This document shows positions 44,081 through 53,962 of a DNA stretch of 64,000 nucleotides, piece after piece. Under the pieces are notes generated by a model. That model was not told where the DNA came from. It ran no database searches and saw only the letters and a program-made list of their open reading frames with translations. The stretch spans positions 49,348-113,347 of the forward strand of contig NZ_JROZ02000005.1 in assembly GCF_000765665.2 (NCBI RefSeq), in the 5' to 3' direction. Position numbers and translations under genes: made by a program. Every line of letters begins with the position of its first letter. Within the stretch, counting starts at the first letter, position 1. The DNA is from Helicobacter sp. MIT 05-5293. GTDB taxonomy: Bacteria > Campylobacterota > Campylobacteria > Campylobacterales > Helicobacteraceae.

Positions 44081-45379
44081 ATGAGTAAAGACATTTCTTA
44101 CTTTGACACCTCATCGCAAAAACTATGGAAAAGCGATTTATCTTGTATCACGCTTCATCAAACACCCAAAAAAGCTGACATCACCACACTAGAGGCAAAA
44201 AACTTCATATACGATCAATACGAAATCGACAAAAATGACATTGACAACGCAGACGCTGCCGCCACATCATTAATCTTTGCCAAAGCACACCAAAAAGGTC
44301 TATTTACCTCCGAAAAACTCTCTTCTTACAAAAACTATACTTTGCATTTCACACCTAAAGAACATCTCTACGATGATTCGCAATATATGTGTGAGGTCTT
44401 GTTTTTTGACACATCATTATGCAAAACATCTTCTCATATTATCACTTGTGATCTTTTTTTGCCTCTTGCGTGTTTTTGGACTAATCCATCACTTCAAGCA
44501 ATGCTTGTATGGATAGAGGGATTTTTATGCTATTTCCAATCCCAGCAGCTTTTAGAAGTTTTTCCTTTGACTTCCTATGAAGAGTGTATGGCAAAATGTG
44601 CCTATATCCAAGATGCCTACCAACAAAACACGCAATCAATGTGTATTTATTACTTGCAATATCCCTCATTTTTATCAGAATCTCACACTCAATCTGACAA
44701 AGATGATTATCTCCAATGGGTGTATTTAGGGGAATTTTGCAGACAAACGCATTTAGATTCTGCGCAGCTTAAGGCTTATCTTGCATTTCACTATTACCAC
44801 ATTTATACGCAAGGGCATCATTTGCCTAATTTTGCCCCAAACAAAAACAGATTCAAAAAACCTCTTGCAATCGCAAGCATTTGCGCAGGGATTCTTATCA
44901 TATTTTTATTGCCATTATTTTTGACGATTCAGTGTCATATTTTAGAATCCCGCATCGCGCATCTCAATGCCCAAAGTCAAGAGTTGTTTCAAACTGATGA
45001 GAATCTCTCTTCTTATGCACAAAGCGCGCAAGAGTTGGCTTATTATCAACAACAAAATGCCTCCCTTATCTCACAAATCAAGAATCTGCACCATTGGCAA
45101 CAAACCTATCACCAACGCCTTTTATTATTTCAAGAGGTCTTAAAAGATATTGACAATACACATCTTACTTTGCAAAAAGTTGCCCTTTTTGGCACACCCG
45201 AAACAATACTCATTGCCCTTGATGTAAGCTCTACTTCCCAGATTCACATCTCTCATCTCCTTGCACATCTCAATACACCCACCCAAAGTGCTTTGATGTA
45301 TCCTCCAAAAGACTTGCAAGATTCGGAGCAAGATAATCTTGTCCATTCACAAATTTTGGTGATTCATAATGTCATTTAA
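44081..45379 (+). CDS. GspL/PilN-like inner-membrane component of pilus/secretion cluster
   Basis: 432 aa from the ATG at 44081; the open frame extends upstream into ruvC but that is unlikely to be used. A long cytoplasmic N-terminal part is followed by one membrane helix (IASICAGILIIFLLPLFLTI, near 265) and a periplasmic coiled coil. The layout is that of GspL or a PilM/PilN-like protein, or Campylobacter CtsX. It is the first of six genes with short overlaps. Sequence identity to known families is weak; called from layout and neighbours. Confidence 0.6.
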   Translation: MSKDISYFDTSSQKLWKSDLSCITLHQTPKKADITTLEAKNFIYDQYEIDKNDIDNADAAATSLIFAKAHQKGLFTSEKLSSYKNYTLHFTPKEHLYDDSQYMCEVLFFDTSLCKTSSHIITCDLFLPLACFWTNPSLQAMLVWIEGFLCYFQSQQLLEVFPLTSYEECMAKCAYIQDAYQQNTQSMCIYYLQYPSFLSESHTQSDKDDYLQWVYLGEFCRQTHLDSAQLKAYLAFHYYHIYTQGHHLPNFAPNKNRFKKPLAIASICAGILIIFLLPLFLTIQCHILESRIAHLNAQSQELFQTDENLSSYAQSAQELAYYQQQNASLISQIKNLHHWQQTYHQRLLLFQEVLKDIDNTHLTLQKVALFGTPETILIALDVSSTSQIHISHLLAHLNTPTQSALMYPPKDLQDSEQDNLVHSQILVIHNVI

Positions 45380-45980
45380 ATCAATCTTTCTTCCACCTTT
45401 ACATACTATTCAGATATTTTTAAACAATAAAACTCCTCGAGAAAAAATACTTCTTGCTACTGCGAGTGCATTGTGCATACTTTTTGTTATGATTGATTTT
45501 GTGTATCTGCCACTTGTAGAAAAATACACTGCACTTTCATCGCTTTATCAACATACTTTTGTAGAATTTACACAATCCCAAGATTCTATCAATCACAGCA
45601 AACAACGCTCCAAAGACAAAATCATCAAACTTGAAACAAATCTTGAGAAAGAGCGACATCTCTACACGCAACTTCTCAATGAGATTCACACTTTACAAGG
45701 TGAATCTCAAGATAATTACGCATTAATGAAAAATATTATCAAGTTTGTTGAAACACAGCCACTCACGCTTTCTTCAATCAAACCTCATCACGCCACTCAA
45801 TCATTACAAATCAAAGGCGCAGGAGGATTTTCAGATATTATTTCCTTGCTTACATTTATAGAATCTGATCCTTATTTGAGCATTGATTACTTAGCATTCG
45901 CACACACACCTAATCAGATTGATTTTGAACTTTTGCTTCTGAATGAACACCTTGAGCTGCCCCAAAAGTATAAACAATGA
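45369..45980 (+). CDS. GspM/PilO-like membrane protein
   Basis: 203 aa: one N-terminal membrane helix (ILLATASALCILFVMIDFVYLPLV), then a coiled coil (KDKIIKLETNLEKERHLY) and a small periplasmic alpha/beta domain. This is the PilO/GspM/MshJ layout. Its ATG lies inside the end of the previous gene, and its TGA overlaps the next ATG. Part of the inner-membrane platform of the secretion or pilus machine. Confidence 0.62.
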   Translation: MSFKSIFLPPLHTIQIFLNNKTPREKILLATASALCILFVMIDFVYLPLVEKYTALSSLYQHTFVEFTQSQDSINHSKQRSKDKIIKLETNLEKERHLYTQLLNEIHTLQGESQDNYALMKNIIKFVETQPLTLSSIKPHHATQSLQIKGAGGFSDIISLLTFIESDPYLSIDYLAFAHTPNQIDFELLLLNEHLELPQKYKQ

Positions 45981-46336
45981 AATACATTTGTATCTTTATA
46001 CGATTAATTATACTTGCTTCACTGCCCTTATGGGTTTTAGCTCAAGAGTCAAATACCTTAGAGCTTTTTCAAGCACTCCAATCCTTTTCTAAAGAATCTA
46101 GCCTGCTTATTTTAAATGAGCTTGAAAATCCCTTTGCCCCTATTGCTTCCACGCAAGAATCTGAACCTTTACGCTTGTATGCCATCATCAATAAAAAAGC
46201 CCTTATCAACGACCAATGGTATATGCTTAATGACACGATAAGAGGCTATAAAATCACCGCGATTTATCCTCAATTTATCCAACTTCAAAAAGCCCAAAAC
46301 ACGCTGGATCTTTTTATCAATGAGAAACTCCCATGA
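45977..46336 (+). CDS. PilP/MshK-like periplasmic protein
   Basis: 119 aa with an N-terminal signal or anchor (IFIRLIILASLPLWVLAQ). The mature part, ENPFAPIAS then RLYAIINKKALINDQWYMLNDTI, has the short beta-domain of PilP, MshK or GspC homology-region proteins that link the platform to the secretin. Tetranucleotide overlaps on both sides. Called from motif NPF, size and position. Confidence 0.62.
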   Translation: MKYICIFIRLIILASLPLWVLAQESNTLELFQALQSFSKESSLLILNELENPFAPIASTQESEPLRLYAIINKKALINDQWYMLNDTIRGYKITAIYPQFIQLQKAQNTLDLFINEKLP

Positions 46337-47973
46337 GAAAAATATTCTTTTTTATGGGTATATTAGCACTATACGCTTACGCACAAAATATTCAGATTCA
46401 CTCTAATAATGCCACACCTTTAAGCAAAATCATTGAAGAAATCGCCTCACAATCCAATGTAAGCGTATTTTATTTGCAAGAAAATGTCAAAGAAATGCTT
46501 GATTCGAAAAAAACCTCGATTCACATTACAGACAAGTCTCTCCAAAGCACATTAAAGAATCTCTTGACAGATAATGACTTTTATTACACATTACACAAAG
46601 ACACGCTTAAAATCGGATTCTTATTGACTAAAACTTTTGAGATTCACTACATTGCCACCACACGCGTAGGATCAAGCAACACAGATATTGTTTTTTCACA
46701 AGACAATCAAGTCCAATCTTTATATAATAACGGGCAATTTAACGCCATTTCGGATTTTGAAATCCCCTCCCAAACGCATAAAATGGCGATGAACAAGGCG
46801 ACTTCTAATAACCCTAGCATCGGTAAAAGTGGGACAAAAATTTATTCGATTGATGAAATTGATTTTTGGGGAGATTTGCAAAATGAAATTGCAAATATCG
46901 CCTATCGACCGGGTGATTTGTATCAGCCTGATTTTACTTCTGAATTTAAAAATGACAATAAAAAAGACCGCCATATCGTGATTAACAAAGCGGCGGGATT
47001 GCTCACTATCACCGGCACACGCACACAAATCGATAGGGTGCAAAAATACATTCACAACCTTAACGAAAGGATTCAAAAACAAGTATTAATTGATGTGCAT
47101 ATCTTCAATGTGCAACACACAGATAATCAAACCTATGGCGTGGATTGGAATGAGTTTTTCAAACTCGGCAATCTCTCAATCCTCTCGCCCAACAATAATA
47201 TCGGTCAAGGTGCAAGTTATGCAAGTATGGGGACAAACGGCACAAATTATGAAATCAATATTTTTTCTCAAGGTGCAAGCATTAATCGAATCGTAGAATT
47301 TTTGCAAACTTATGGAAAAGTGCAATCCATTTCTAATCCTAAAGTCCTTACGCTCAACAATCAGCCCGCCATTATCAGCGTGGGCAGTGTGCTGCGTTAT
47401 GCGCAAAATACGACTTATCAAACAACCACTCAAGGCACTTCTGTGCAAAATAATTCTCAAGCTTTCCCTTCAGTATTTGCGGGAATCTTGCTCGATGTTA
47501 CACCAAGCATCAAAGGTGATAAAATCATTCTCAAAATCAACCCTTCTATCACAAAAGCAAAAGATATTTCCGTAGAGAATCAAAGCACTGCCCTTAATGC
47601 ACCGCCTAATCTCTCCACAAAACAACTTTCTTCACTCGTCCAAGTCCAAGACGGACAAAAAATCATTTTGGGAGGGTTGATTGATAAAACGCAAGGGCAA
47701 ACTATACGCAAAATCCCATTGCTTGGTGATATTCCTTTGATTAAATATCTTTTCCGCTATAAAAAAGACATTAAAGAAACGCAAGAAATGATTATCGTGA
47801 TTTCTCCTCATATTATTCATCTTGACGCAAAGCAAGATTCTAAAGACTTGCAACGCATTCAAGAGATAGAAGACTTTAGCCAATCACATCAAACCACCCC
47901 GACATCTAAAACAGAATCCACACTATCAAATCCACCTCCCACAGAGCAACCAAAAGGCAAGGAAAAGCAATGA
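46333..47973 (+). CDS. Secretin (MshL/PilQ/CtsD-like)
   Basis: Outer-membrane channel. 546 aa with a signal peptide (FFFMGILALYAYA). N-domain about 25-100 (STN-like), MshL-type segment FEIHYIATTRVGSS, then N1 (AGLLTITGTRTQIDRVQKYI) and the secretin core with VLTLNNQPAIISVGS and the C-terminal LVQVQDGQKIILGGL followed by IPLLGDIPLIKYLF, the secretin signature. The tail is Pro/Thr/Ser-rich. Overlaps its neighbours by four bases. Confidence 0.86.
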   Translation: MRKIFFFMGILALYAYAQNIQIHSNNATPLSKIIEEIASQSNVSVFYLQENVKEMLDSKKTSIHITDKSLQSTLKNLLTDNDFYYTLHKDTLKIGFLLTKTFEIHYIATTRVGSSNTDIVFSQDNQVQSLYNNGQFNAISDFEIPSQTHKMAMNKATSNNPSIGKSGTKIYSIDEIDFWGDLQNEIANIAYRPGDLYQPDFTSEFKNDNKKDRHIVINKAAGLLTITGTRTQIDRVQKYIHNLNERIQKQVLIDVHIFNVQHTDNQTYGVDWNEFFKLGNLSILSPNNNIGQGASYASMGTNGTNYEINIFSQGASINRIVEFLQTYGKVQSISNPKVLTLNNQPAIISVGSVLRYAQNTTYQTTTQGTSVQNNSQAFPSVFAGILLDVTPSIKGDKIILKINPSITKAKDISVENQSTALNAPPNLSTKQLSSLVQVQDGQKIILGGLIDKTQGQTIRKIPLLGDIPLIKYLFRYKKDIKETQEMIIVISPHIIHLDAKQDSKDLQRIQEIEDFSQSHQTTPTSKTESTLSNPPPTEQPKGKEKQ

Positions 47974-49514
47974 CAGAGATGCCCTTTGTGAATCTTAGCG
48001 AGCAGATTCTTAGTCTTGAATGCAAAAACGCACTTGCGTATAAATTTATCCATAAAATGGGTTGCTTAATTTTTGCAATCCACCCTCAAGAACAAAAACT
48101 TCATATTGCACTCATTGATGAATCATGCGCTTTGGGGATTATCAAATCACATATTCGATCGCTTTTCCCTGATTTTCATATGTGCTTTTTCCTCGCTAAA
48201 GAAGAAGATTTTAGACTTTTGAGTGAGCAGATTCACACGCACGAGAGATTTTGTTCGCTTGTTGATGCTCTCAAAGCTGAACATCGCCGCCCAAATGCTT
48301 TAAAAAATGATGACAAAAACGATATGAGTGTGGCAAAACTTTTGGATTTTATTTTAGAAATATGTATCCAAGAAAGGGCGAGCGATATTCACTTTGAAAG
48401 CTCCGCTGATGGAGCAAAAGTGCGTATTCGTGTCGATGGGCTAATGAAAGAGCGTTTTTGTCTTGAAAATGATATTTTTAAAAGTCTAAGCTCACGATTA
48501 AAGCTTGAATGCGCTTTGGATATTAATCAAAATCGTAAAAGTCAAGACGGACGCTTCACGCGCGTATTGATACAAAAAGAATTTGATTTTCGTCTCTCAA
48601 GTATGCCCGCTTTTGGTGGCGAATCACTCGTTATCAGAATCCTCGACAAAAATGCACAACGATTAGAATTAGATTCTCTAGGTTTTGATACCATTAGCCT
48701 CAAACGCATTAAAGAATCTATTGCGCTTCCTTATGGCATTATCTTTTTGACAGGTCCCACAGGTAGCGGGAAAAGCACCACTCTTTATGCGATGCTAGAA
48801 TCTATTAAATCACCGAGCAAAAAAATCATCACACTTGAAGATCCTATTGAATATCAAATAGATCTTGTTACACAAGTGCTTGTCAATGAAAAATACGATT
48901 TTGGATTCAATCAAGCTTTACGCGCTTTGCTTCGGCAAGATCCCGATGTGATTATGATCGGTGAAATACGCGATGAAGACACTCTGCAAACAGCGATAAA
49001 AGCTTCGCTCACCGGGCATTTGGTGCTTGCTACTTTGCATGCTAATGATTCTCTAGGTGCGATTGATCGTTTGCTTGAAATGGGCGCACAAGATTATCTT
49101 CTTGCTTCTACACTCAATGCTATCATTTCTCAACGACTTGCGCGTGCGTTATGTCCGCATTGTAAGATGCCCATTTCGCCTCAAGAAGTTTTTGAGAATC
49201 TTTACCAATCTGGTAAAAAAGACGAACTTAAAGCATTAGAAAGATTCAAAAATGGGATATTTTTTGCGCCTAAAGGTTGCGTGCATTGTGATATGCAAGG
49301 TTATAACGGACGATTATTGATCGCTGAATGCTTGAGTAATTCTCCTGATCTTAAAACTTATATCAAAGATGTCTCTCAACGCGAATCTTTGCAGCATTTG
49401 TTGCTCAATCCCACACAAGAAGGAGGCTTTATCAGTATGTTTCAAAACGCTTTTCAACATCTTGCCCAAGGCGAAACGAGTCTTGAAGAAATCTATCGGG
49501 TGTGCAAAGTATGA
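47970..49514 (+). CDS. GspE/PilB/MshE/CtsE-type assembly ATPase
   Basis: 514 aa. Walker A GPTGSGKST (near 262), Asp box ITLEDPIEYQID, Walker B with DPDVIMIGEIRDEDT, His box GHLVLATLHAND, and a zinc site made of ALCPHCKMP and CVHCDMQGYNG. This is a GspE-family polymerising ATPase, so the system can assemble a pseudopilus or pilus. Overlaps the secretin gene and the next gene by four bases. Confidence 0.88.
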   Translation: MTEMPFVNLSEQILSLECKNALAYKFIHKMGCLIFAIHPQEQKLHIALIDESCALGIIKSHIRSLFPDFHMCFFLAKEEDFRLLSEQIHTHERFCSLVDALKAEHRRPNALKNDDKNDMSVAKLLDFILEICIQERASDIHFESSADGAKVRIRVDGLMKERFCLENDIFKSLSSRLKLECALDINQNRKSQDGRFTRVLIQKEFDFRLSSMPAFGGESLVIRILDKNAQRLELDSLGFDTISLKRIKESIALPYGIIFLTGPTGSGKSTTLYAMLESIKSPSKKIITLEDPIEYQIDLVTQVLVNEKYDFGFNQALRALLRQDPDVIMIGEIRDEDTLQTAIKASLTGHLVLATLHANDSLGAIDRLLEMGAQDYLLASTLNAIISQRLARALCPHCKMPISPQEVFENLYQSGKKDELKALERFKNGIFFAPKGCVHCDMQGYNGRLLIAECLSNSPDLKTYIKDVSQRESLQHLLLNPTQEGGFISMFQNAFQHLAQGETSLEEIYRVCKV

Positions 49515-50749
49515 ACAAATTACCGCGTAAATATTTGATTAAAGGCATTAAAGACAATCAAAATGTGCAGATTACACTTATAGCGACTTCCACAGAAAAT
49601 GCTAAAGACCAAAGTTTGCAAAAATATGATATTTATCCTTTAGAAATCAAGCCTCTCACAGGGTTTGAATTCTTACATTTGCAATTTCTCAAGCTTGACC
49701 AAAAGATCACCAAACAAGATCTTAGCACTTTATTTTTGCAAATATCCATTATGCTTTCGGCATCTTTGCCTATTTTAGAAGTCATTGAGGTGTGCGCAAA
49801 AAATACCAAAAAAGCCTCTCTCAAACGCATTCTGCTTGAAATAGCCTATCGTCTGAATCTCGGACAAAAGCTTTCTTTAGCATTTAAAGAACATCGTGAT
49901 GTTTTTGGCGATATGGCATGGAGTATGATTGCATTAGGAGAAAAAAGCGGAGAGTTGAGCGAGATTTTTAATATGCTTAGCACACATCTTGCACGAGAAC
50001 ACAAAAACAAAAGTCGCGTTAAAAGGGCTTTATTTTATCCTTTTCTTGTGCTAATAAGTGTCATTGCTGCATTTTTGGGGATTATTATGTTTGTGTTGCC
50101 TGAATTTTTGATTATGTTTGAAGAGTTTAGTGCAAGTTTGCCTATATATACGAAGATTCTCATTAATACAGAATCTTTCTTCCGACATTTTGGTTTGGTG
50201 TTTGTAGGATTGCTTATTTTAGTGGGATTCTTACTTTATCGGTATTATCAATCCTCACTCTCTTTCAAAACAAAACTGCATCGCCTCTCCCTATCTTTGC
50301 CTATTGTCGGAGAAATGATTAAGCTGCATTATTTCTATCAATACACTTTTACGCTTTCTTTGCAACTCAAATCCTCAACGCCGCTTGACTATGCCTTAAG
50401 CCTTACAAATGAGTGTATTCACAATCTCTATCTGAAAAATTCATTCAAGCAAGTTTTAGAATCTATCAAAAATGGTAAAAGCTTTTCGCTTGCGATTACA
50501 GAAAAAGATTTGCTTGATGAGATTTCACTCGCGCTTATCGCTACGGGTGAGCGAAGTGGCAAACTATCAGAAATGTTAGAAGTATGTGCGCAAAGATTCC
50601 AAGAAAATGCTCAAGAGAAAACAGATTTTCTTATCTCTCTTATCGAGCCTATTTTAAGCCTTGTTATGGGAATCTTGTTGTTATTTTTGGCATTAGGCGT
50701 ATTCGTGCCAATGTGGGACATTAGCTCACACGCCATAGGAGGAATGTAG
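49511..50749 (+). CDS. GspF/PilC/MshG/CtsF-type platform protein
   Basis: About 412 aa from the ATG at 49511, which forms an ATGA overlap with the ATPase. Two repeats of the GspF domain: LRILLE-type helices and GEKSGELSEIFNMLS in the first, GERSGKLSEMLEVCA in the second, separated by membrane helices (FYPFLVLISVIAAFLGIIMF), with a last helix near the C-terminus. It anchors the ATPase and the inner-membrane complex. Last of the six genes; no pilin genes are visible nearby. Confidence 0.85.
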   Translation: MNKLPRKYLIKGIKDNQNVQITLIATSTENAKDQSLQKYDIYPLEIKPLTGFEFLHLQFLKLDQKITKQDLSTLFLQISIMLSASLPILEVIEVCAKNTKKASLKRILLEIAYRLNLGQKLSLAFKEHRDVFGDMAWSMIALGEKSGELSEIFNMLSTHLAREHKNKSRVKRALFYPFLVLISVIAAFLGIIMFVLPEFLIMFEEFSASLPIYTKILINTESFFRHFGLVFVGLLILVGFLLYRYYQSSLSFKTKLHRLSLSLPIVGEMIKLHYFYQYTFTLSLQLKSSTPLDYALSLTNECIHNLYLKNSFKQVLESIKNGKSFSLAITEKDLLDEISLALIATGERSGKLSEMLEVCAQRFQENAQEKTDFLISLIEPILSLVMGILLLFLALGVFVPMWDISSHAIGGM

Positions 50750-50756
50750 CAAAATC

Positions 50757-51848
50757 CTAGCTCATAAGAGGCATAATGTCTTGGATAATTGCTTCAAACC
50801 CGGCAGTTTTAGGCTCAAAGAGTCTCTTTTGTAGAATCTTTGGCGCATTTTGTCGCAGAATCTCCCGTGCAGATTCTAAAACCTCCTTAGCATTTTTGCA
50901 ATGTTTCATTAAGCCATTATCAAGCAAATACCGATCGTGAAAAAGAAAAAGCGAACGCGTAGAAATTACAGGGATTCCTAAATAACACGCTTCAAGATTC
51001 ATTGTCCCACCGCCGCCGATAAGTAAATCAATATGAGGATAAAAAACTTTAGGCTCTAGCTTTTCTTCCCAAATCACGACATTTTGTAATGATGAAAATG
51101 ACTTTATCAGATAATCGCTCTCATAACGAGGCATAATTATAATATTTGCATTCAGATTCTGTGCAAGTAGAATAATACTTTGTTCGATAATCGGTAATTT
51201 TTCCTTGACATAATGTGCTTTGTATTCTTCCTCACGCACTAAAATTATAGGCAATCTCTCATCAAGCCCGAGCTTAGCGCAAAATGCCTTTTTTGAATCG
51301 GGCGTAGATTCTGGTATATCCTTGAGCCAAAGTGCCACATCAATGAAATCATAAGCTTTGACATTACAAGAATCTAATCCTAAACTTGTATAACAAATCT
51401 CCGGCACGACAAAAGGACGAAAAACAAGTGTAGAGAGAGGCAAAGTCAATCGTGAAAGAATAGTAATAGAATCTAATGAAAAATGATCATTTGCCACCGG
51501 TGTGTCTGCAAAATTCACCACAGGGATTCCTAGTCCAAATGCGGTTTGCACACCCTCAACGCTTGCACCTGTGATAAACAAACGCGGCATTTGCTTAAGA
51601 TCATTAAAAAGCTCCAAAAATGCCCTTTGTCGATCTAATCTTGCTTGAAATTTACCCTCTTTACTCGCTCCACCATAGCCACCCACACAATGTGATTGTA
51701 TGCCAAAAAGCTCTAAAAGTCTCGCACATTCATCATAACCTTGACTTTTACGAGTAGTAACAAGAATCTCATCAACCGTCTTTAATAAAGGCAACATCTG
51801 CCGAAAAAATAAAACATATTTAGGATCAATAATATCAAGCCAAATCAT
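50757..51848 (-). CDS. DUF354 family protein, glycosyltransferase-like
   Basis: About 363 aa, starting MIWLDIIDPKYVLFF; the ATG at 51848 is preferred over the GTG just before. DUF354 proteins have a GT-B-like fold; here GASVEGVQTAFGLGIPVVNFADTP and the C-terminal IDLLIGGGGTMNLEACYLGIPVIS are typical. Function is unproven, often linked to cell-surface glycans in bacteria and archaea. It converges with the pilus cluster, eight bases from its end, and diverges from thyX. Confidence 0.72.
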   Translation of the reverse strand: MIWLDIIDPKYVLFFRQMLPLLKTVDEILVTTRKSQGYDECARLLELFGIQSHCVGGYGGASKEGKFQARLDRQRAFLELFNDLKQMPRLFITGASVEGVQTAFGLGIPVVNFADTPVANDHFSLDSITILSRLTLPLSTLVFRPFVVPEICYTSLGLDSCNVKAYDFIDVALWLKDIPESTPDSKKAFCAKLGLDERLPIILVREEEYKAHYVKEKLPIIEQSIILLAQNLNANIIIMPRYESDYLIKSFSSLQNVVIWEEKLEPKVFYPHIDLLIGGGGTMNLEACYLGIPVISTRSLFLFHDRYLLDNGLMKHCKNAKEVLESAREILRQNAPKILQKRLFEPKTAGFEAIIQDIMPLMS

Positions 51849-51931
51849 CACTAATCTCTCTTAAATTTAAAGTAAAATAAGCTAATATTCCGACATTTTA
51901 CCGCATATTTTTATTTTATTAAAGGATCAAT

Positions 51932-52585
51932 GTGAAACAGATTCAAATCACACTTTTACATTTTACACCTATTCATATTTGTAGTAACGCTATCCGCACT
52001 TGTTGGCAAAGCTTTGCAAAAGGCGATAATGGAGGAGAAAAAGATAAAGAACTTATTGATCGTGTGGGCAATAAATACAAACACGCAAGCACTTTAGAAC
52101 ATTTATATTATAATTTTTATATCAAAGGCATTTCAAGGGCATGTCTTCAAGAGCTTGCGCGTCATCGTCTTACAAGTTTGAGTGTCAAATCCTCGCGTTA
52201 TACACTCAAAGAGCTTAGAAATGTGCCAAGCTTTTTGCCTGTCAATGAAGAGAATCTCGCTCGTGCAGAGGCATTTGTCGTTTTCACAAATAATGAAAAA
52301 GTCAATATCGCCTCACTGAAAGCCTTAGAAAATTTGCGTGAAATACTGCATGAAGGTATCAGCAACGATTTAGCTAAATTCGCCATGCCTGAATCCTATC
52401 GCACCGAACTTAGTTGGAGTATCAACGCACGCAGTTTGCAAAACTTCCTTTCTTTGCGCACATCAAAAAGCGCACTATGGGAAATACAAGATTTAGCAAA
52501 GGCTATTTTTGAGGCATTGCCTGATGATCATCGCTTTATTTTTGAAGACTGCATACAAAATCATTCGCATAATTTAGCGGATTGA
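51932..52585 (+). CDS. thyX: Flavin-dependent thymidylate synthase ThyX
   Basis: Makes dTMP from dUMP using FAD and methylene-tetrahydrofolate, replacing ThyA. 217 aa. The ThyX motif RHRxxSxxxxSxR is present as RHRLTSLSVKSSRY. Further conserved: NGFYIKGISRACLQELARH-like region and SWSINARSLQNFLSLR. GTG start at 51932 with AAAGGAT upstream. Its end overlaps the convergent lipoprotein gene by 12 bases. Confidence 0.92.
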   Translation: MKQIQITLLHFTPIHICSNAIRTCWQSFAKGDNGGEKDKELIDRVGNKYKHASTLEHLYYNFYIKGISRACLQELARHRLTSLSVKSSRYTLKELRNVPSFLPVNEENLARAEAFVVFTNNEKVNIASLKALENLREILHEGISNDLAKFAMPESYRTELSWSINARSLQNFLSLRTSKSALWEIQDLAKAIFEALPDDHRFIFEDCIQNHSHNLAD

Positions 52586-53179
52586 TTTGATCATCAGATT
52601 CACAGCTTCATCACTTAAATCTCGAAAATCTAAAGCAAAAAAATCGCCGTCAAATTGAATAGGCTTTTGCACGATAATCGTATCATTTTTAGACAGAGAA
52701 TAATTATAGGCATTTTGGATTTCATAAAATAAGCCCACTTGCGCAAAATAACCTTCTGTTTTTTTGATAATTGCAAAAGAAGTCAATGTGATTTTAAGAA
52801 TCTTATCGAGTTTTTGCGTGCCAAAAGGTTGTAATGATGCCTCATAGCATTGATTTTTTAAAGCATAGAGAATCTTTGTTTTAAACATCTCTTTAGGTGT
52901 GCTTACCCATTTTTTATTTTCTAAAGATTCTATCTTTAAGGTTTCATTATTAATCACAATCACATCTGTGCTATTAAATACAGAAGCAACATTGACATCA
53001 AGCACTCCTATTTTTTTTGATGTTTTTTGGTTTTGACATTTTTTAGTATTTTTTGATGTTTCATAATCTTGTATATCAAAATAGCTGATTGAGGGAATCT
53101 CACTAGCAATCTTGACATTCACACACCCTGTCCAGCTTATACCCGCGATAATCATAACCGCAAAAAAGATTTTTTTCAT
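52574..53179 (-). CDS. Lipoprotein of the Mla-type lipid transporter
   Basis: 201 aa. Signal peptide ends in a lipobox (SWTGC, Cys 19). The mature part resembles ABC transport auxiliary lipoproteins (IGVLDVNVASVFNSTD, MFKTKILYALKN) that work with MlaD-like proteins. It lies 21 bases after mlaD on the same strand, as in H. pylori. It probably receives or docks lipid on the outer-membrane side; that role is inferred. Confidence 0.72.
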   Translation of the reverse strand: MKKIFFAVMIIAGISWTGCVNVKIASEIPSISYFDIQDYETSKNTKKCQNQKTSKKIGVLDVNVASVFNSTDVIVINNETLKIESLENKKWVSTPKEMFKTKILYALKNQCYEASLQPFGTQKLDKILKITLTSFAIIKKTEGYFAQVGLFYEIQNAYNYSLSKNDTIIVQKPIQFDGDFFALDFRDLSDEAVNLMIKSIR

Positions 53180-53200
53180 TCTTGTTATCCTTAAGTTTTG

Positions 53201-53953
53201 CTATTTTTTCGGAGCTTTTCCAAAAATACTATCGTAGGGATTCTTATCAACCTTTTCAATCAACGCTGAAGCTTGGGTGAAAAATTGACTCATATCTTGC
53301 AAACTCCCTTGAAATTGCAAAAGTGTAGGTGTGAGAATCTCACGCATATTGTATTCACCTCTTTGCATATTTTTATCCATTTGCAAGGTGATAGATTGGA
53401 GATTCTGCACACTTTCCCGTAAATCTTTGACAATCAAAGAAATCTCATAGAGATTCTGCTCGTTTAAAATGGCATTAGCATTTTTAAGAAGCGATGCCGC
53501 ATCATCACTTAATTCTGTAGCTTTACTCATAATTTTCTCTATACTGCCTTTATCAAGCTCCAAAATCTTCTTTCCGTCAATTTCTTCTAAAGGCTCACCA
53601 TCACCCTGAATCAATGCAAGGTAATTCGCTCCTGCAAGACCTTGTGAGCTTATAATGACTTTAGCATTTTTTCTGATTTCAAGTTGAGAATCAATGAGCA
53701 TTTGGATTTGAATCGTGCCTTCTTTGAGACTTGCAAAATCAACTGAAATCACGCGTCCTACACTGATACCTTTGTATTTTATAGGTGTATTTGTCCCTAT
53801 ACCTCCCACCTCATCTTGGCTATAAGTATAATAATGCTGAAAACGATGAGAATCAAGCTCAAAACGATTAAGCCACATAATAAAGGCTATCATTAATATA
53901 AGTATAATAAAAAAAATTGCGCCAATCCAAACATATCGGACATTACGTTCCAT
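53201..53953 (-). CDS. mlaD: MCE-domain protein MlaD
   Basis: 250 aa. One N-terminal membrane helix (WIGAIFFIILILMIAFIMWL), then the MCE beta-barrel domain (about 40-115: VGGIGTNTPIKYKGISVGRV) and a helical tail with coiled-coil content. MlaD hexamers bind phospholipid between the membranes. Directly downstream of mlaF, with a 9-base gap. Confidence 0.87.
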   Translation of the reverse strand: MERNVRYVWIGAIFFIILILMIAFIMWLNRFELDSHRFQHYYTYSQDEVGGIGTNTPIKYKGISVGRVISVDFASLKEGTIQIQMLIDSQLEIRKNAKVIISSQGLAGANYLALIQGDGEPLEEIDGKKILELDKGSIEKIMSKATELSDDAASLLKNANAILNEQNLYEISLIVKDLRESVQNLQSITLQMDKNMQRGEYNMREILTPTLLQFQGSLQDMSQFFTQASALIEKVDKNPYDSIFGKAPKK

Positions 53954-53962
53954 AGAATCTCC

